A program made the translations under genes and the position numbers. The notes below the pieces were generated by a model that was given only the letters and a program-made list of their open reading frames with translations, was not told the DNA's origin and did not search any database. DNA of 64,000 nt from Hermodice carunculata (taxonomy: Eukaryota; Annelida; Polychaeta; Eunicida; Amphinomidae): assembly GCA_964020975.1 (NCBI GenBank), contig OZ026628.1, forward strand, positions 56,494,654-56,558,653. Direction: 5' to 3'. Positions within the stretch are counted from its first letter, which is position 1. Each line of letters starts with the position of its first letter. Below, piece by piece: positions 23,901 to 38,700 of this stretch.

Positions 23901-26710
23901 TCAACAACTTTCCTCTGTGGGTGTTCTGACGCAGCCTTTAACTTATCACTGGAAGGGTCAAGTGTAAAATGCAGGCATGGCTCAAACTTTTTGACTGTAT
24001 TTTTGTTGCAGAGTTCAGCTTATGGAATATCTTTCATAAAGTTGCATTCCAAACCAGATTCTACAGAAAATGGATCACAGAAAGCCACACCAGCTCCAAA
24101 GAAACAGGTATAGTTCGGATTGGTCAGATGTGTGTGTGTTAAATTAACTGTGCAGATTGAATAATATTTTCATTTCAACCGGAATGTTAATGTTTTATAG
24201 ACTTTTGATATCAGATAAAAAGGTAGTTAGTTACTGGTCTCATCCTAAATCATCAATTCATCATAGTTTCCATGTATTTGTTTATGTTAAATTGGGCTTT
24301 GATATTACATCTTCCTGTATGGCTCACCAATTTACATGTCTACTTGTGTAGGACAAGTTAAACTCCAGTTGGGGCAAGTGAAAATTTTAAAGTACTTGCC
24401 CTGTGGAGCAACCTAAAATTTTTTGTTTTACAAATACATTTTAATGGGCGCCGGGTCTTGTCAAAAAAGTGGGTCACTAGGTCAACTGTTGCTGCATGCA
24501 GGTTTGTGGGATACCCCCAGCAATGTTGCACTTGGCCAACATGTATTTTGATTCAACTTTTGCTGGATTACCTTGAAGAAATATCAGATACAGTGCTCCT
24601 TCTTTATTGTGTTAGTGTTGAGTGACACCGTGACAGAGCAGACCACATTATAGCAAAGCTGACTTACAATAAGGGAAGTTTTACCTTGGAAGCACTGAGT
24701 ACTTCACTGGGAGCCATGGTACCCACTGTGTTATATCAGAAACCAGCTTGTAATGATGGGTGTTATATAGAAGGGGTACTACGTATGAAAAATGTAAAAT
24801 GTTACACCAGTCCTGTGTTTGTATCTGAGATCTATAGGTTTTTGGGAGTTGATTGTACAAAAAATGTCTTCCTTTTTCTTTTATTTTTCGCTGTCTGAAG
24901 ATAACCTTAGGGAAGTTCACTGTGAAGGCCGATGAGGAAGAAGACGACGTGAAGATGGGCTCTCTCTTTGCTAACCGTGGAAAGGAGAAGACCGAGCCAA
25001 CCCCTCTGACAGGTGACACCGTTTTACTGACTTTAAACGCTGAAGTAGGGCTGATGATTTTCAGTTTTTCATGGAGAAACCAACAGAATCATGGAATGAA
25101 AGTCAAAAAATGACAAAACATTTATTTTATGCTGAATTTGATGGAATGCGGTCAAATTTCAGAAGTAAATGGAATAAAGGTCAAATAAAGCAACTTATAA
25201 CAAAAATTCAGTTCATTCTGTGGTTGCGATGGTAAAATTCATCCCTAAAGGTAGCCATATTGACTTATTTACAAGCAAGGTAAGGTTTAGGCACTGCCAT
25301 TAATGATCCCGTGATTCAAAGATTCCCCCAGGAACTTTCGTTTCCACGGAAAGAGGATTATAGCGGCCATGAAATGTGTACAAGTTAACATTGGTATCGT
25401 ATTGTCCGTATTATGCCACTGTTCCCTTAGTTAAGAGCTCTTCTCCTAATTAATGAGGAAAGGCCCTGAAATGAATGATTGGCTGCATCAATGTTATTCT
25501 GGCTTCTTATAAGGGTTTTCTGGGCATAAATTGAAGTGGGAGTGACATTCCGTGTTGCAGGATGTTATCAATTTCACATGGCATGGCAGTCAAGTGCAAG
25601 TTTTCCAGGTCAGGTAGAAATATCTGGGGAAAAATGGAAAAGGTTACTGATAAAATCTGGCAAATGTCCAAAAGATGGACAGTCAAAAACAGAAAACCTA
25701 TGAACAAAAATAGAAAATCATCAGCCCTACTGAAGTACACAAGGTCACTTAGATCTGTTGCTAATGGTCCTGTTTAAGTGTTCCTGACCTCTTAAATGCC
25801 CTGTCCATATTTTACTTGCACCAAAGTTTTCAAAAAAATATCGTTTTATGGTGATTTGCAAGTTGATTCAGCTAAAATTGATATGTTCTAAATTTAGGTC
25901 CACCATTAGTGCTCATTTCAATTGAATTTCCCAATCATGCCGGGCATTTCATTTCAATTAAATTTCCCAATCATGCCAGGCATTTTAAGGAGATCAGAGA
26001 ATATGGTATTTGAATTTTCAAACAGTGATAAAAACTGATTATTGGGCTTTCCTGTACAAAATGTGCTTCATGCTCGCGAAATATGGTTGACAGGCACAAA
26101 GATAATCCATGGGGTCAACATAAAGCTTTTCCGCTAGTGGCCCACATTATTTGTTCTGGGCAACCAGTGGGTTATACCATGTATACAGCCTTGAACTTTT
26201 GATTCCCTGACCGAAATTTTACTTGCCTTGGGCAGTAGGGCATGCCTTAACGTTAAGCCCACTGGCTCATGATCTGATCATGGGCTAATGAAATCCAAAA
26301 GTCTGATCTCATTGCCTCATAAAACCATGTTTTATAGTTATTTTTTTGTATAAACATACATACATACATACATACACACATACATACATATACTATGTAT
26401 ACAGTAGTCCCTCCTTTCAGGGACCACCCCTGGGGCAGATCTTAAAGTGGTCACATAAAGCAGGTGGTCTCTCATTGGAGGATGTAAATAAAGATAGGTA
26501 CTTAGGGACCTGGTGAGTGTGATCTTAAAGGGTGGTCTTTCATGGGAACGGTCTCTCAAAAGAGGGACCACTATACACATATTTATTTTATTTTTTATTT
26601 TTTTTCAGGAGCAGCGGCTGTGAGAGCTGCATCTAAATTGGCCACAGAATCCCAGGCAGCAAAACCACCACCAGAGACTGGCAGAAAGTCACCAGGGGCA
26701 GCCGCAGTAA

Positions 26711-26768
<58 letters not shown>

Positions 26769-29700
26769 CACTGACTGGGCTTTCTTTGCTAACTTTTGGG
26801 ATAGTCATCTTCTGGACAATCACACTTGGGTCCCCGTTCAAGTCCAACAACATACATATTCTAACTTTGTGTGCTGCTGATCTTATTATATATATTTCAT
26901 CATGACTGTAAAGTTCTAAATTCTTCCCATAGAGCATATATTGTCAGAAATATGACCTAAAAATGTGTCTGGAGGGACTAAATACATGCATTCCAACCTG
27001 CAAAACATACGCAGGAATTAAAACATGTTTTATTTTCCTGGGGAATCCTGGAGTAGCCTAGAAATGTAAGCAATGGTTGCATTGTTTTCAGCCTAAAAGG
27101 AGACGTGACTCAAATGAAGAAGACAAACCAGCTACTACAACAACAAACAGCAGTAATAGCAAGACGCCCTTACGTAAACAGTCTACAAGCATCAGCACAG
27201 TCAGTAGTACGGCATCAGCAAAGAAAGAGGGACCACCGCCACTGAAGAAAACCAAATGTCAGTATGCAAATGCCAGATGCAGTGAACTTTGAAAATTGGT
27301 GGGCAGGGTGTAAATAATTTTCATTTGTTGTTAACTTCAGCTTTTTAGAGAAACTTTGTTTTTCCATTTTTTTTAAATAAATGTGATAAAAGGCAATGTA
27401 AATGGCATAAAAGTGATTTAAGTTCAAAGCCATGTCTCTTGGCAATATCCATTATAATCAGAAAGAAATCATACATATATGTATGATCACAGGATTACAA
27501 AGAATGTATAGAATATTGTTAAAATTGATTTGTATGCGTCTGTTGTTGTGTAAACATGACATAATGAAGAAAGACAAATTGCAAACCTTGTTCAAATTGT
27601 TTTTCATGAACACTAAAATCAGTCAAGGTCATTGAAGTTGACAGCATTTTACCTGCACTTGCCCTTGATCAGTTTAACCCTTTCAATGCCAACTGTGACT
27701 AAAGTTGAACTACTTGAGATAAACTGCTCTCAGTCATAATTATGATAATAAGGATGCTAGATTCCTATCCTGTGTGGAAAGACTTTTCATTCAAGTACCA
27801 ACATGCCTATAGTTCCATAGAGTATAATGGCTCGGGTCAACAGCTTTCCTTGGAGCGTTTTGGGTGCATTCTGCCCTAATGAAATTTGTTGAATCAGTCC
27901 AAAGCTTGGCCTCAAAAACATTATGGGGAGGGTTAAAGTAGTCTTCTTTGACCACAGATATATCCATATCCATTTTGGAATTTGTTGTAGCATTCCTATA
28001 AATTCCCATTACAGACCATAAAAGTTTGTGACGTCACTCAGTCCACAGACAAACAGAACCGTTTGGCAGTATTTCTGTCATTTGAATTAGGATTACAACT
28101 TCTAAGTTTTGACGTAACATATCTTTCTACTGGTAAGACAAAAAGGATTGAAATTTTTTTTAAGGATTTTTCATTTGCAGTTTTGCATTACTTGCACCTT
28201 GACACTTTCGCACTCAAATCACCCAAAAGTGCTCAGATGTAAATTGTTGTCCGCTTTACTCTTTTTAATTAAATTTCATGGTAATCAAACTTTTTTTTTT
28301 TTTTAAATTGTGAATAAGACCTATTGTAAATGCATGCCCGAGGTCAACAGTTTTCCTTGGCAATGCACCCAACCCATGTCAAGGAAAGATGTTGACTGCG
28401 TGTCATTCTGATCAAGAATGGGTTAAGCCTTTGCTGGTCATAGTAGAACTGAGTCAACAGCTTTCCTTGGCATGGGTTGGGTGTATTGAATCTTCCTCCA
28501 CTGATTGCACCTGTTGACTTGAGTCATGTTCACCATTAACATCAAATTTAAATTTGCAAAAATAAAAGCAGATGACAATTTACCTTCAGGTGCTTTTGGG
28601 GTGATTTGAGCAGGAAAGGGGGGTACGGAAAAAAAGTACAGCTAAAAAAGCACTGTACCCCCCCCCCATTTGCTGTGCCTGCCTCAAGTACCAGTGCACC
28701 CCCACCCCCTTGTATGACCCAAAAAACCCTAAACTATTGCATAAGAAATTCTATGTTTTTCCTGTAATTATGCACAAATAAGGCATAGATCTACACCTAA
28801 GTCCCATATTCTGAATGTTTCTTTAAGTGCTTGAACTGTGTGAATCACTTCATAAGTTTCCTCACAATACTTTATACAGTTGGAGCGTTCGATGTAAAAA
28901 TGATGACACTCTACTGTAGTTCCTAGAATGTGATGCCAATGATTTATAGGTTGAACATTTTGGCTCTAGTTAAGTGAAAATTTGGTTTGAATTCTACAGA
29001 TATCTAGTTTTGCCCATAAAACAAAACTCTAAAGGAAGAATCTCCATGGAAAGGATATTTGCTTGTCTTTTTAGCTGAACCTGGAAAGCGGTCGGATGCG
29101 AAAGAGTTGCGAAGACTGATGGAGGATGTAGTCTTTGTCATGAGTGGTTTCCAGAATCCATACCGTGCAGAGTTGAGAGACAAGGCGGTAGAAATGGGAG
29201 CCAAATATAAACCTGACTGGGGAAGAAACTGCACTCACCTGATGTACGTACGCAGAGTTTTGTACTCTCCTAGCAGTAGCCCTCAAAAAGAGCAGGAATA
29301 AATAATAATCAATACATAGGGTATATCATTGGTCCCTTCTTTGACAGATCACTCCAAATTCAGATCACATTTGTCAGGTCCCTTGAGCTGTCTTTTGCAT
29401 GTTATTTTACCTCCATCAAGTGACCACCTGCTTCATGTGGCCCCTCTTTGACCTGCTCTTGGGGTGGTCCCTCAAAGGAGGGATTACTGTATAAGGTGAT
29501 GTGTGTTGGGGATAATTTGCACCCCACAGCGCTACCTGGTGGTTATTTATAATGGAGCATAGAGATTGACCTGGTGATCAAGGACAGTTATAAAAAGTTA
29601 GAACATAAATTGATGCATTTCCCTGCATTTTCGGTCAATAATGCATCTTGCAATCAGAAGTAAACGTGCATGTAATTTTGACATTTTGAAACTTTTGGGA

Positions 29701-32700
29701 AAAAATACATTGACATATGTAAGGAGCTTTTAAATTAAACAGGATAAAAATGCATAGATGTTACAGAAAAATACTAAGGTTGGCAACACTATCATGATAC
29801 TAAACTTTTAAATTGAATGAGTTGTCTTTATTTGTGGTAGATGTGATGGGACAGTGTAACCTGCTTTAAAGACTACCTCATCTTAAGTAGGGATGCAATG
29901 GTTCACCGATGCATCGCGATACAAGAAGCCATGATATGCGTATTGAATCGTGAGCCTGTGTACCACAAAAAACGATACACATGTTTTGTTGACATGAGAA
30001 TTTCAAGACATGGAAACATGGACAAATGTTTCATTGGAAATATTCTCATTGCCATATACCATCAAAATTTGTTCAACAACAGAATGAAGAACATATAAAT
30101 GTCCGTTTTTATGTATATTATTCTTTGGTGTCCAGTCCAACGGGTAAAGAAATAGTTTGGGACAGGAGAAGTGAGTGGCAACATGGCAGCCGGCGGTGAA
30201 TGCATTTGCTACTGACATTTGAACATTCATCATAGGCCCTATATATCAACAAACACTTCCACAATACATACGATTTTGATAGATGTTGATATCAAGCTGT
30301 TAATGACCAAACCATGGTAATGTAACCCCAAAAATGTGCAGAGTAAAACCAAAATCCACACGTGTGATTTCATGCAGCCATGTGCACAAGTACTGTGGCA
30401 CCATACTATAGTTACATCTGTTTCCTATAGGGGCAGCACCAGCATCCCAGTTGTATTGCATTTTGCTGTCTGCCAAGACAGCATTGAAGACCTTCACTTG
30501 AGGCTCTGTTGGCCTACATTTAGCCTGGTTTCATTTAATTTCAAAGTGAATCTGTAGATAAATAGATAACAGCAGGACAAAACATAGTATTGTTTGTGCT
30601 AGTTATAAAACAGTAGCTCAAAATATTATTTGACAGCATTTTTGTTGGAAATTTTTAAAGCTTAGGTATGTTTCTGAACATTTTTTAATGAGTTGGCCTT
30701 TGAATTTGATAGGCTCCATATGAACATGATAAAAGCAAAGAAAGTAAATGGCAATATTTCACTTGCACATTACTTATAATGTAGATCAAAATTTTTTTAA
30801 GTCTAAAATTTTAATAAATTTCATTGTAATTTTCATTTTAACTTTTTACCTTTACATCTTTAATTATTTTACATTTGAATCATTTATCATGTTATTTTAC
30901 ATAGGCAAATATAAACTCTGTACCTTTAATTTAAAAAATTAAGAGCATGAATGTAGAATAAGTGATAAAAGAATATATAAATTTGATTTATATCCATTAT
31001 TCAGCTGCATGTATCAAATCGTGTATCATATCATGACCTTTGTATCTAGATACGTATCAAATCATGAGAAATCGTATCATTGCACCCCCAATCTTAAAGA
31101 ATGCCCAAAAGAACATTTGAACGCAGGGTTAATGGGAACTGTCTCCAAAAGAGTAAAATTAAAAGTTCAGCTAATTGCCCAAAATACAAAAACCTTGAAA
31201 ATTTACACAATTGAATATAAGTTCATGTATGTTTACATTATCACTATTACTGTGGTTTCTGCTAAAATCTTTGACATGTCCTGTTCATATCTTGTAGCTG
31301 TGCTTTTGCCAATACACCAAAATACAACCAGGTCAAAGGTGATGGTCGAATTGTCACAAAGTCCTGGATTTTGGACTCCTACAAACGGAAGAAACTGATG
31401 CCTTGGAGAAAGTGAGTAGCTGTGATTGGGATAGATGTAAACACAGGAATGAGATCTTGCTAGTAATTATGCCCCCCTTCGAAGAAGGTGGGGCATATAG
31501 CGTTGCACATGTCAGTCGGTCTGTCGGTCGGTGGGTAGACTGTGGTTTCTACACAATAACTCAAGAAGTTTTTGAGCTAGGACTTTGATACTGTACAGGT
31601 GTATTACTCTAGTCAAAAGCTAGGCAAAGTTTAAAGATGGGTGACCTTGACATAGTTTCCAAGGTCACAGTGGTACCTGAGTCAACTTTGGTTTCCGCAC
31701 AATAACTGAAGAGGTTTTTAAACTAGGACTTTTATATTTAACAGGATTATAGTCCATATTTGGGGCTAGGCGAAGTTCGAAGATGGGTGACCTTGACCTC
31801 ATTTTAAAGGTCACAGAGCCACTTTACTGAATATGGTTTCATGCTTTCTGCATGATGACTTATACCTTGGAGCTAGAACTTTTATGTTGCACAGCTTTAT
31901 GGTTCTCTGTAAGGGCTAGGTTGAGGTTGAAGATGGGTGACCTTGACCCAGTTTTCAGGGTCACAGAGAGATTGTAGAATTCCTGTGGTTTCTGCACAAT
32001 AACTCAAGAAGTTGTTAAGTTAGGACTGGGATACTATACAGGTTTATATACTGAACCCCAATGAAAAGTATCCACATAAAAAAATTAACACATTAATTTT
32101 GTAAGTTATTAAGTACTGTGTGTGCATATATGCATGGTTTGGAGCCTACATCAGGGTCATTCAGGACAACTTTTTAACTTTTGCTGGGTTGTTACATAAT
32201 GCATGTGACTTTTGTGCACCGAATATGGCTTCTGACCACCACTCCTATTGGATGGCTAAAATGACCTGATGTTTTCAGTGGCTTTAAAAAGGGATGTTCA
32301 GCCAAGAAAAAAGCCAGTGGTCTCAGGTGTGTTGAGGCGATCATGCCGCGTCTGAGCCAAGGTCAAAGACACCATGCTTTGGGGCTTGCAGAGGGTGGAG
32401 TCCCAATCACTCAAATCGCACAAAGAATGGGGTGTACTCGGTGCACCATCCAACGACTAATTGAACGGCAACAAGAAACTGGATCCGTAGATGATCGGCC
32501 TAGGCCTGGCTGAGAAAGAGTGACAACACCTGGCCAAGACCGTCACATCCGGCTGATGCACCTGCGAGACCGTTTCCGTACAGCAGCCCAAACAGGCCGT
32601 GAGACTCAAGGGGTGAATCACCGTCCTGTCAGTAGTTCTACTGTGGAGAGGCGACTGAGGAGCAGTGGCCTAACAGCCAGAAGACCTTACAGGGGTAACC

Positions 32701-35700
32701 TGCTGACCCAACCCAGAAGAGAAAGACGACTGCAGTGGTGTAGAGCACACTCCAGGTGGACTCGCCAGCAGTGGAATACCGTCCTTTTTACTGACGAGTC
32801 CCGTTTTTGTGTCAGCAGAGCAGATGGCAGAGAACGTGTGTGGCGCCGGACTGGGGAGAGATATGCAGATGCCTGTGTCCGTCAGGCAGATCGATGGGGT
32901 GGACCCTCTGTCATGGTGTGGGCAGGCATCAGCAACCGCTACCGGACACCCCTAGTGGTCATTCAAGGGATCCTCAATGCTAGGCGGTACATTGATGAGG
33001 TGCTGGAGCCGCACATGGTCCCATTTATGGAGCAGCATCAAGATCTGGCGATCTTTCAGCAGGACAATGCACGTGCACACTCTGCAAGATTAACAATGAA
33101 CTTTCTCAATGAGAACAACATCAATGTCATGGAATGGCCAGCGTTCTCACCCGATCTGAGCCCTATTGAACATTTGTGGGATCAGTTAGGCCAAGGTAAT
33201 CAACGGAGGACACCTAGGCCTACTATCCGAAACCAGCTGATCCAAGCTCTGCAGGAAGAATGGAATAATGTTCCCCAACACAGAATTCAAACCCTGGTCA
33301 GCAGTATGCGCCGCAGATGTATAGCATGTGTTGATGCTCGAGGTGGCCACATCCCATATTGAACAGAAAAATTTGTGTGACTTTCAATTAGGGCAGTTAA
33401 TGACATTTTTTGCCTGTAAGTGACGTTAATGTCGGTAGAGCGTGACATTATTTTTACGCCAGAAAAGTGAATGCTTTGTTAAGTTCTAAGCACGTCTAGG
33501 TATGAAATGTTTCAAGTATAAACAATAAAATACTTCAAAATTGGCATGTGGATACTTTTCATTGGGGTTCAGTATAGTTCTTGCTAGGGGCTAGAAGAAG
33601 TGTAAAGTTTGGTGACCTTGATTTAATTTCCAAGGTCATGTTGGTACCTGAGTTAACTTTGGTTTCCACATGATAACTGAAGAGGTTTTTAAACTAGGAC
33701 TTTTATATTGCACTGGAGAATTGTGCGTATTCGGGGCTAGGTCAAGTTTGAAGATGCGTGACCTTGACCCAATTTCAAAGGTCACAGAGCCATTTGGTTG
33801 AATATTGTTTCTGCATGATAACTTGCATTTTAGAGGTAGCACTTTTATATTGCACAGCTTTATGGTTGCCTATAAGGGCTAGTTTGAGTTTGTAGATGGG
33901 TGACCTTGACCCAGTTTTGAGGGTCACACACAGACAGTAGACTTCCTGTAGTTTTTGCACAACAACTGAAGAAGGTCAAGTGAAAATGAGTGACCTTGCC
34001 CTAATTTCCAAGGTCATAAAGCCACTTGGCTGAATATGGTTTCTAAATGATGACTAATTTTTCGGCTATAACTTTTATATTGTCCAGGTTTTTAGTCGTT
34101 TTTTGAGGGCTAGGTTAAAGTTTAAAAATATGTGATATTGATGTACGATCAACCTTCACTAATTTTGTAAGGTCACGAGTGCCCCATCTACCACTATCAA
34201 TAGGGTAGCGAGGGCAAGGGTAATGAGTGCGGGGGGCATCTATGGTTTACAAACATATCTTGTTTCTATTTTACTTTGGTCATGCTGCATCTTATGATAA
34301 ATTTATATTGTAATCTGCAGGGAAATCATTTGCTGATAAAATTAGTGAATTAACACAAATTTTTTTGAGCAGTACTAACTGGTAAGCTAAATATTGGGAC
34401 ATTTGGATTTCTAAGCTGTTTACTACCCAAATTACCATTTCTACATAAATAAAATTGGCAAAAAAAAATCATTTTTGATTTATTTGAGGAAGCTTAGTAA
34501 AGATTATGCTTTGTCAGAAGTTGGAACTTGGAAGCATTGGACATAGATCCAGTTGCCATGAAATTTCACCAGTTGTGGATGGTATACCGTATTCTCCCTT
34601 TTTAGTGCCCCTGGCCACTTAACACCCCCCGCTCCCCCTCCTATAAATACTTCCCAGCTTGCACTCTATGTTTTCTCTGGCTCCAAAGGTTTGTTTTCTG
34701 AACGCAAAGTGAAACTGAAGATGAAGGTGAAGAGGTGTCTGTTATAATGGAAGTGATTGCTGTCATATAGGTAGCAGTCAAATGCAAGTTTTCTTTGTCA
34801 GGGTCTTATTTTCATGTTCAAGATTGTTAATTTTTTTGTTTCTACAGATATTTTGTGATTTTTAGTTCTGTTTACCGTAGGTGACGGAGCTTGTGGCATC
34901 ACTTACGTTTGTTTGACCATCCTTAGTTTTGATTGATAGGTCTTCATGAAATTTAGTAGGATTGTGGAGGAGGTCAACATCTCATATGCTTATGATACTA
35001 AAGGTGCCGCCTATAACTAAGTGGAAATTATGAGCCAAAATGTGTTTAAAGATATAAAATTCCCTATCTTGAAAAGTAATCGGATTAAACATACCAAATG
35101 TACAGGATATAAAGACCATGTCCAAAGCTAGTATATGTCATATGAGTGACCTTGACCTATTTTTGTTTGGTCACCAGACCTGTTACATTGGAAGATGTGA
35201 TTTTGTGATGGCCGACAGTGGCACCCTTATTATAACTCAGAAGAGTTTGTCTGAAGTAGTTGGACTTAAGTTGCACTTGGCATTGAGAGAGTTAAAGGCC
35301 ACCTTTTCATGACACTGTGCTGAATAATTTCCATTTTATTTTTACCTCCTGTGAGAGGCCACCTTTCTTGAGAGACCACAATTTGTGGTCCTTAAAGACT
35401 GGTTTCACAGCATTTTTGATTGAAAGGTTTTATGAGGAATTTGAATCTCAAATTGTTACAATTCCATATTTTCATTTATGTTGTTGAATTATGTACTTAT
35501 TTCCTCTTGTTTCATAGGTACAGATTGGGAGATGCACCGTCCCCGAGTGAGAGTTCCGAGGATGAGGATGAAGTCCCTGCACCCAGAAAACATAAGCCGT
35601 CTCCCAAAAGACAGTCCCCGAAGGCAGCAGCAAAAACAGGTATTTTCTTGCATAATCACACCATTAGAATCGCAAAATAATTATGGACGAAAAAAATACA

Positions 35701-38700
35701 ATATGAAAATCTGGTAAAACTTGATAAGTGTGATGGCTTTAACGTTTTGTTTGAAAGGGATGCATGTAGTGCGTAATCCCTATATCCCCCTGGAAGGAGG
35801 GGGGGGGGGGCTTAGGAAATTGTCAGAATATGATACTCTTCGCAGATATGCACATTGAATAATATCACCCAATTTTGCTTAATGATGAAAAAGGAGAGAG
35901 AATTTTTAGTTATTTTAGTTTGTTTTTTTTGGGGGGGGGGGGGTAGAAAATGGGGTGGGTGCAGAAAATAATAGAAGAGGGGCATCACAAAGGAATAGTA
36001 TAGTATTCTTATATGGTTTTGTTTACCGCTACAAAAAAATCCCCTCCCCCACCCACCCCAAAATTGTGTGTTTCTGTTTTATTATTACCACACACCAATT
36101 ATCATTGCATGGTAACACTTAAAAATAATGTAATTACAAATTAAGGTCTTCATAATTTTGTTGTTAATTTTTCACACCAGGTGGCTCTGGCAGTCCAAAG
36201 GGGGGGTTAAGCAACTTATGGTGCAAATTACCATTACACAGTAATGCTTATGAAATAATGTGATCATGAATAAATGTGTTCATAATTTTGTTGTAAAATT
36301 TCACACCAGGTGGTACCACCAGTCCAAAGGGAAAAGGAGCTGATGGTAACTTTGAGTGCTGGCAGTGAAAAGGTGCCACGGTTGCAGTTTTGTGACCTTG
36401 TAATGCCTATACTACTATCTTCCTGTGATTATTTTAGAACTACAGGGCCTGGTGTTGGCTATCAAACATGAGTCATTAGGCTTGTAAATATGAGCACAAT
36501 TTGCTATTTTCACATTAGGTGGGGGAAATATCGCATTACAGTTAATTGGGAAAGTTTTGGCGACTGTAGTAAAAGTAGACGTAATTTTTAGTATTTCTGC
36601 ATCACTGTTAGCCCTTTCAGTGCTTAAAAGATGGACTTCCTTACCTCATTGGAGTGACGGCTCCAAGAGAGGGACCATTGTGGGATGAGTGTCTTTATTG
36701 AGACATGAACACGGAGGCCCCTGGCCCGACATCTGGACAACAAATCAATCCGGAAGTCAATCTTTTGAAAGATCAGTCCATTGAAAGACCACCTGCCTTT
36801 TAAGACCACCTTCACCAGGGCCCCTAAGCCTATCTTGTCCATGCTATTTTACCTCCAATGAAAAACCCTCAGCTTTATTGACCACTTGTCAACAAGCCTT
36901 CGTTTTGGTCTCTCAAAAGAGGGACTTCTTGTATTATCTTTATATAAAAGTGTGCCGTAATTCTGATTTTGCCATTCTTGTCACAGGTGACGACTACGGT
37001 GGATCCACTGATGTTGATGACTCTGGCAATGACACGGAAGACGAGATCAGAAAGTAAAGTATAACCTTCAGGCTTTTTGCTCAGTGTTGTACAGATATAT
37101 TGTTAGTTAAGTCAAAATAATCAGCATAAGGTTCTTGTTTTCATATTTACGTGGAAAAAGTGATGTCTCTTTGCTGTGAGATGGAGGTAAATAGCATTTA
37201 TCTTTTGATGATACCTGCAGTAGCATCAGAAAGTCTTGTACCTATTTTAAAGTGATCGCCCACGCCTTCACCTGATGTTTGCTCAACAGGATAGTCCCCC
37301 CAGGGAAAATTCAATTTCAATTGTGGGCTGGCACTGCCAGCCTACAGCCCACGCCTGAAAATGCAGGGACTGCAGATACCACTAGGCATTTAGCCAAATG
37401 CTACAGTTTCTTCAATTTGACTAAAGAAATTTGCAAAAGGCTCAACTGTTTTTAAATGAATTAAGAAAGGACCAGGGTAGACCTTTCCATAACTTGTGCT
37501 TTGATGTATTGTTTTGGCTAAAGAGTTTTCAAGTCCAGATCTGTCCCTTAAATGGTCCAAGAATTTTATTTTGGTTACAATGTGGGCATTGGTAGTGGTT
37601 TGTGGAGCCACAAGTGGGTATGGTGCAAAAAATAAAAAAATAAAATTTAAAGAAAAAGTCTGGCTTCTGATTCATCAGTTCTAATTGTAGAGTGCAGCAT
37701 GACAGATGAATAGAAGTAAATGAAAAATGTGCAAAACATTTCAATGTATGGATTATAGCATAGTGTAAACATTCCAATGAGTTCCTTTCTCACACTTCTT
37801 AACTCTTTGGGGAAATTGAAGTCCCATAATTTTTTGGAGCAGGTATTCACATGTACATGAGCTCGGGCCACAGTTCCAACCATTACCATGCGATTTTTTA
37901 TTTTTTCAAACAAAAACATTGTTATTGTTTATTTTTGTGCCACTTTTGCCAACTTCTAGTACACCTACTGTTCTTTCATGGAAAAAAGGGGATTTTTAGA
38001 AGTGTAATTAAAATTTGACACAAGGGCCACTTTAGTAAATTTTTTGATTCACTGAATGACCTGAGAACTGTTTAATCTTTGACTTTGATACTGGACACAG
38101 TGATGGTGCCCAGTGAGGGCTAGGATAAGACTGTACATCGTTGATGTTATCCTGGTTCCAATGGCTTTGGCCACTCAATTATTCCGCTGCTTGTGAATAT
38201 ACATATAGCTCAAGAAGTATTTGAGCTTGGACTTTGATAGTCTGCCTCTGTAATGGCTATGTATTCATTACATGACTGATCTTGACCTACTTCGACATAA
38301 CATGGCGCAACTATTGAATTTCCTAGGACCGCTGTCGTACAAGAGCTAATTGAAATGGGACCTGGATATTGTACCTTATGGTGGTTGTCTGTGGTAAAGG
38401 CCAAGTTACAATTGTGTACAAGTCACCTTGACCTTATTCCCAAGGTCACGGGGTTACTATAGTGAATTGTAAACCATTTACTGCTCCTGTACGTATCAGA
38501 TTGCTTTTTATTATAATGATACTGAAGCCCAATACATTCAAAGGCAATTTTAATTTTGTCATACACCCATCTATGTCATACAAAACTTGCTTATGCTGAC
38601 AATCACCAGTCTCTGTGTGCAAGGTCAGCTGTGCACAGGACTGTCAAAGTCCCTTGTTTTCATTGTCGTTAGTTTGTGCAAATGAAGACTTCAAACAACC

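Larger units (their letters stand above)
31469..34239. mobile_element. ATGCCCCC-ended element carrying a nested Tc1 copy, XRCC1 intron 10
   Basis: ATGCCCCCCTTCGAAG at 31469 forms a hairpin with AAGGTGGGGCAT just after it, and GGGGGGCAT closes the element at 34231-34239. The interior has repeated modules of ~130-150 bp with TGGTTTCTGCACAATAACT and TGACCTTGACC...AAGGTCACAG and encodes no protein. Removing the Tc1 insertion leaves ~1.25 kb. A related copy lies at 45125-46105. Confidence 0.6.
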
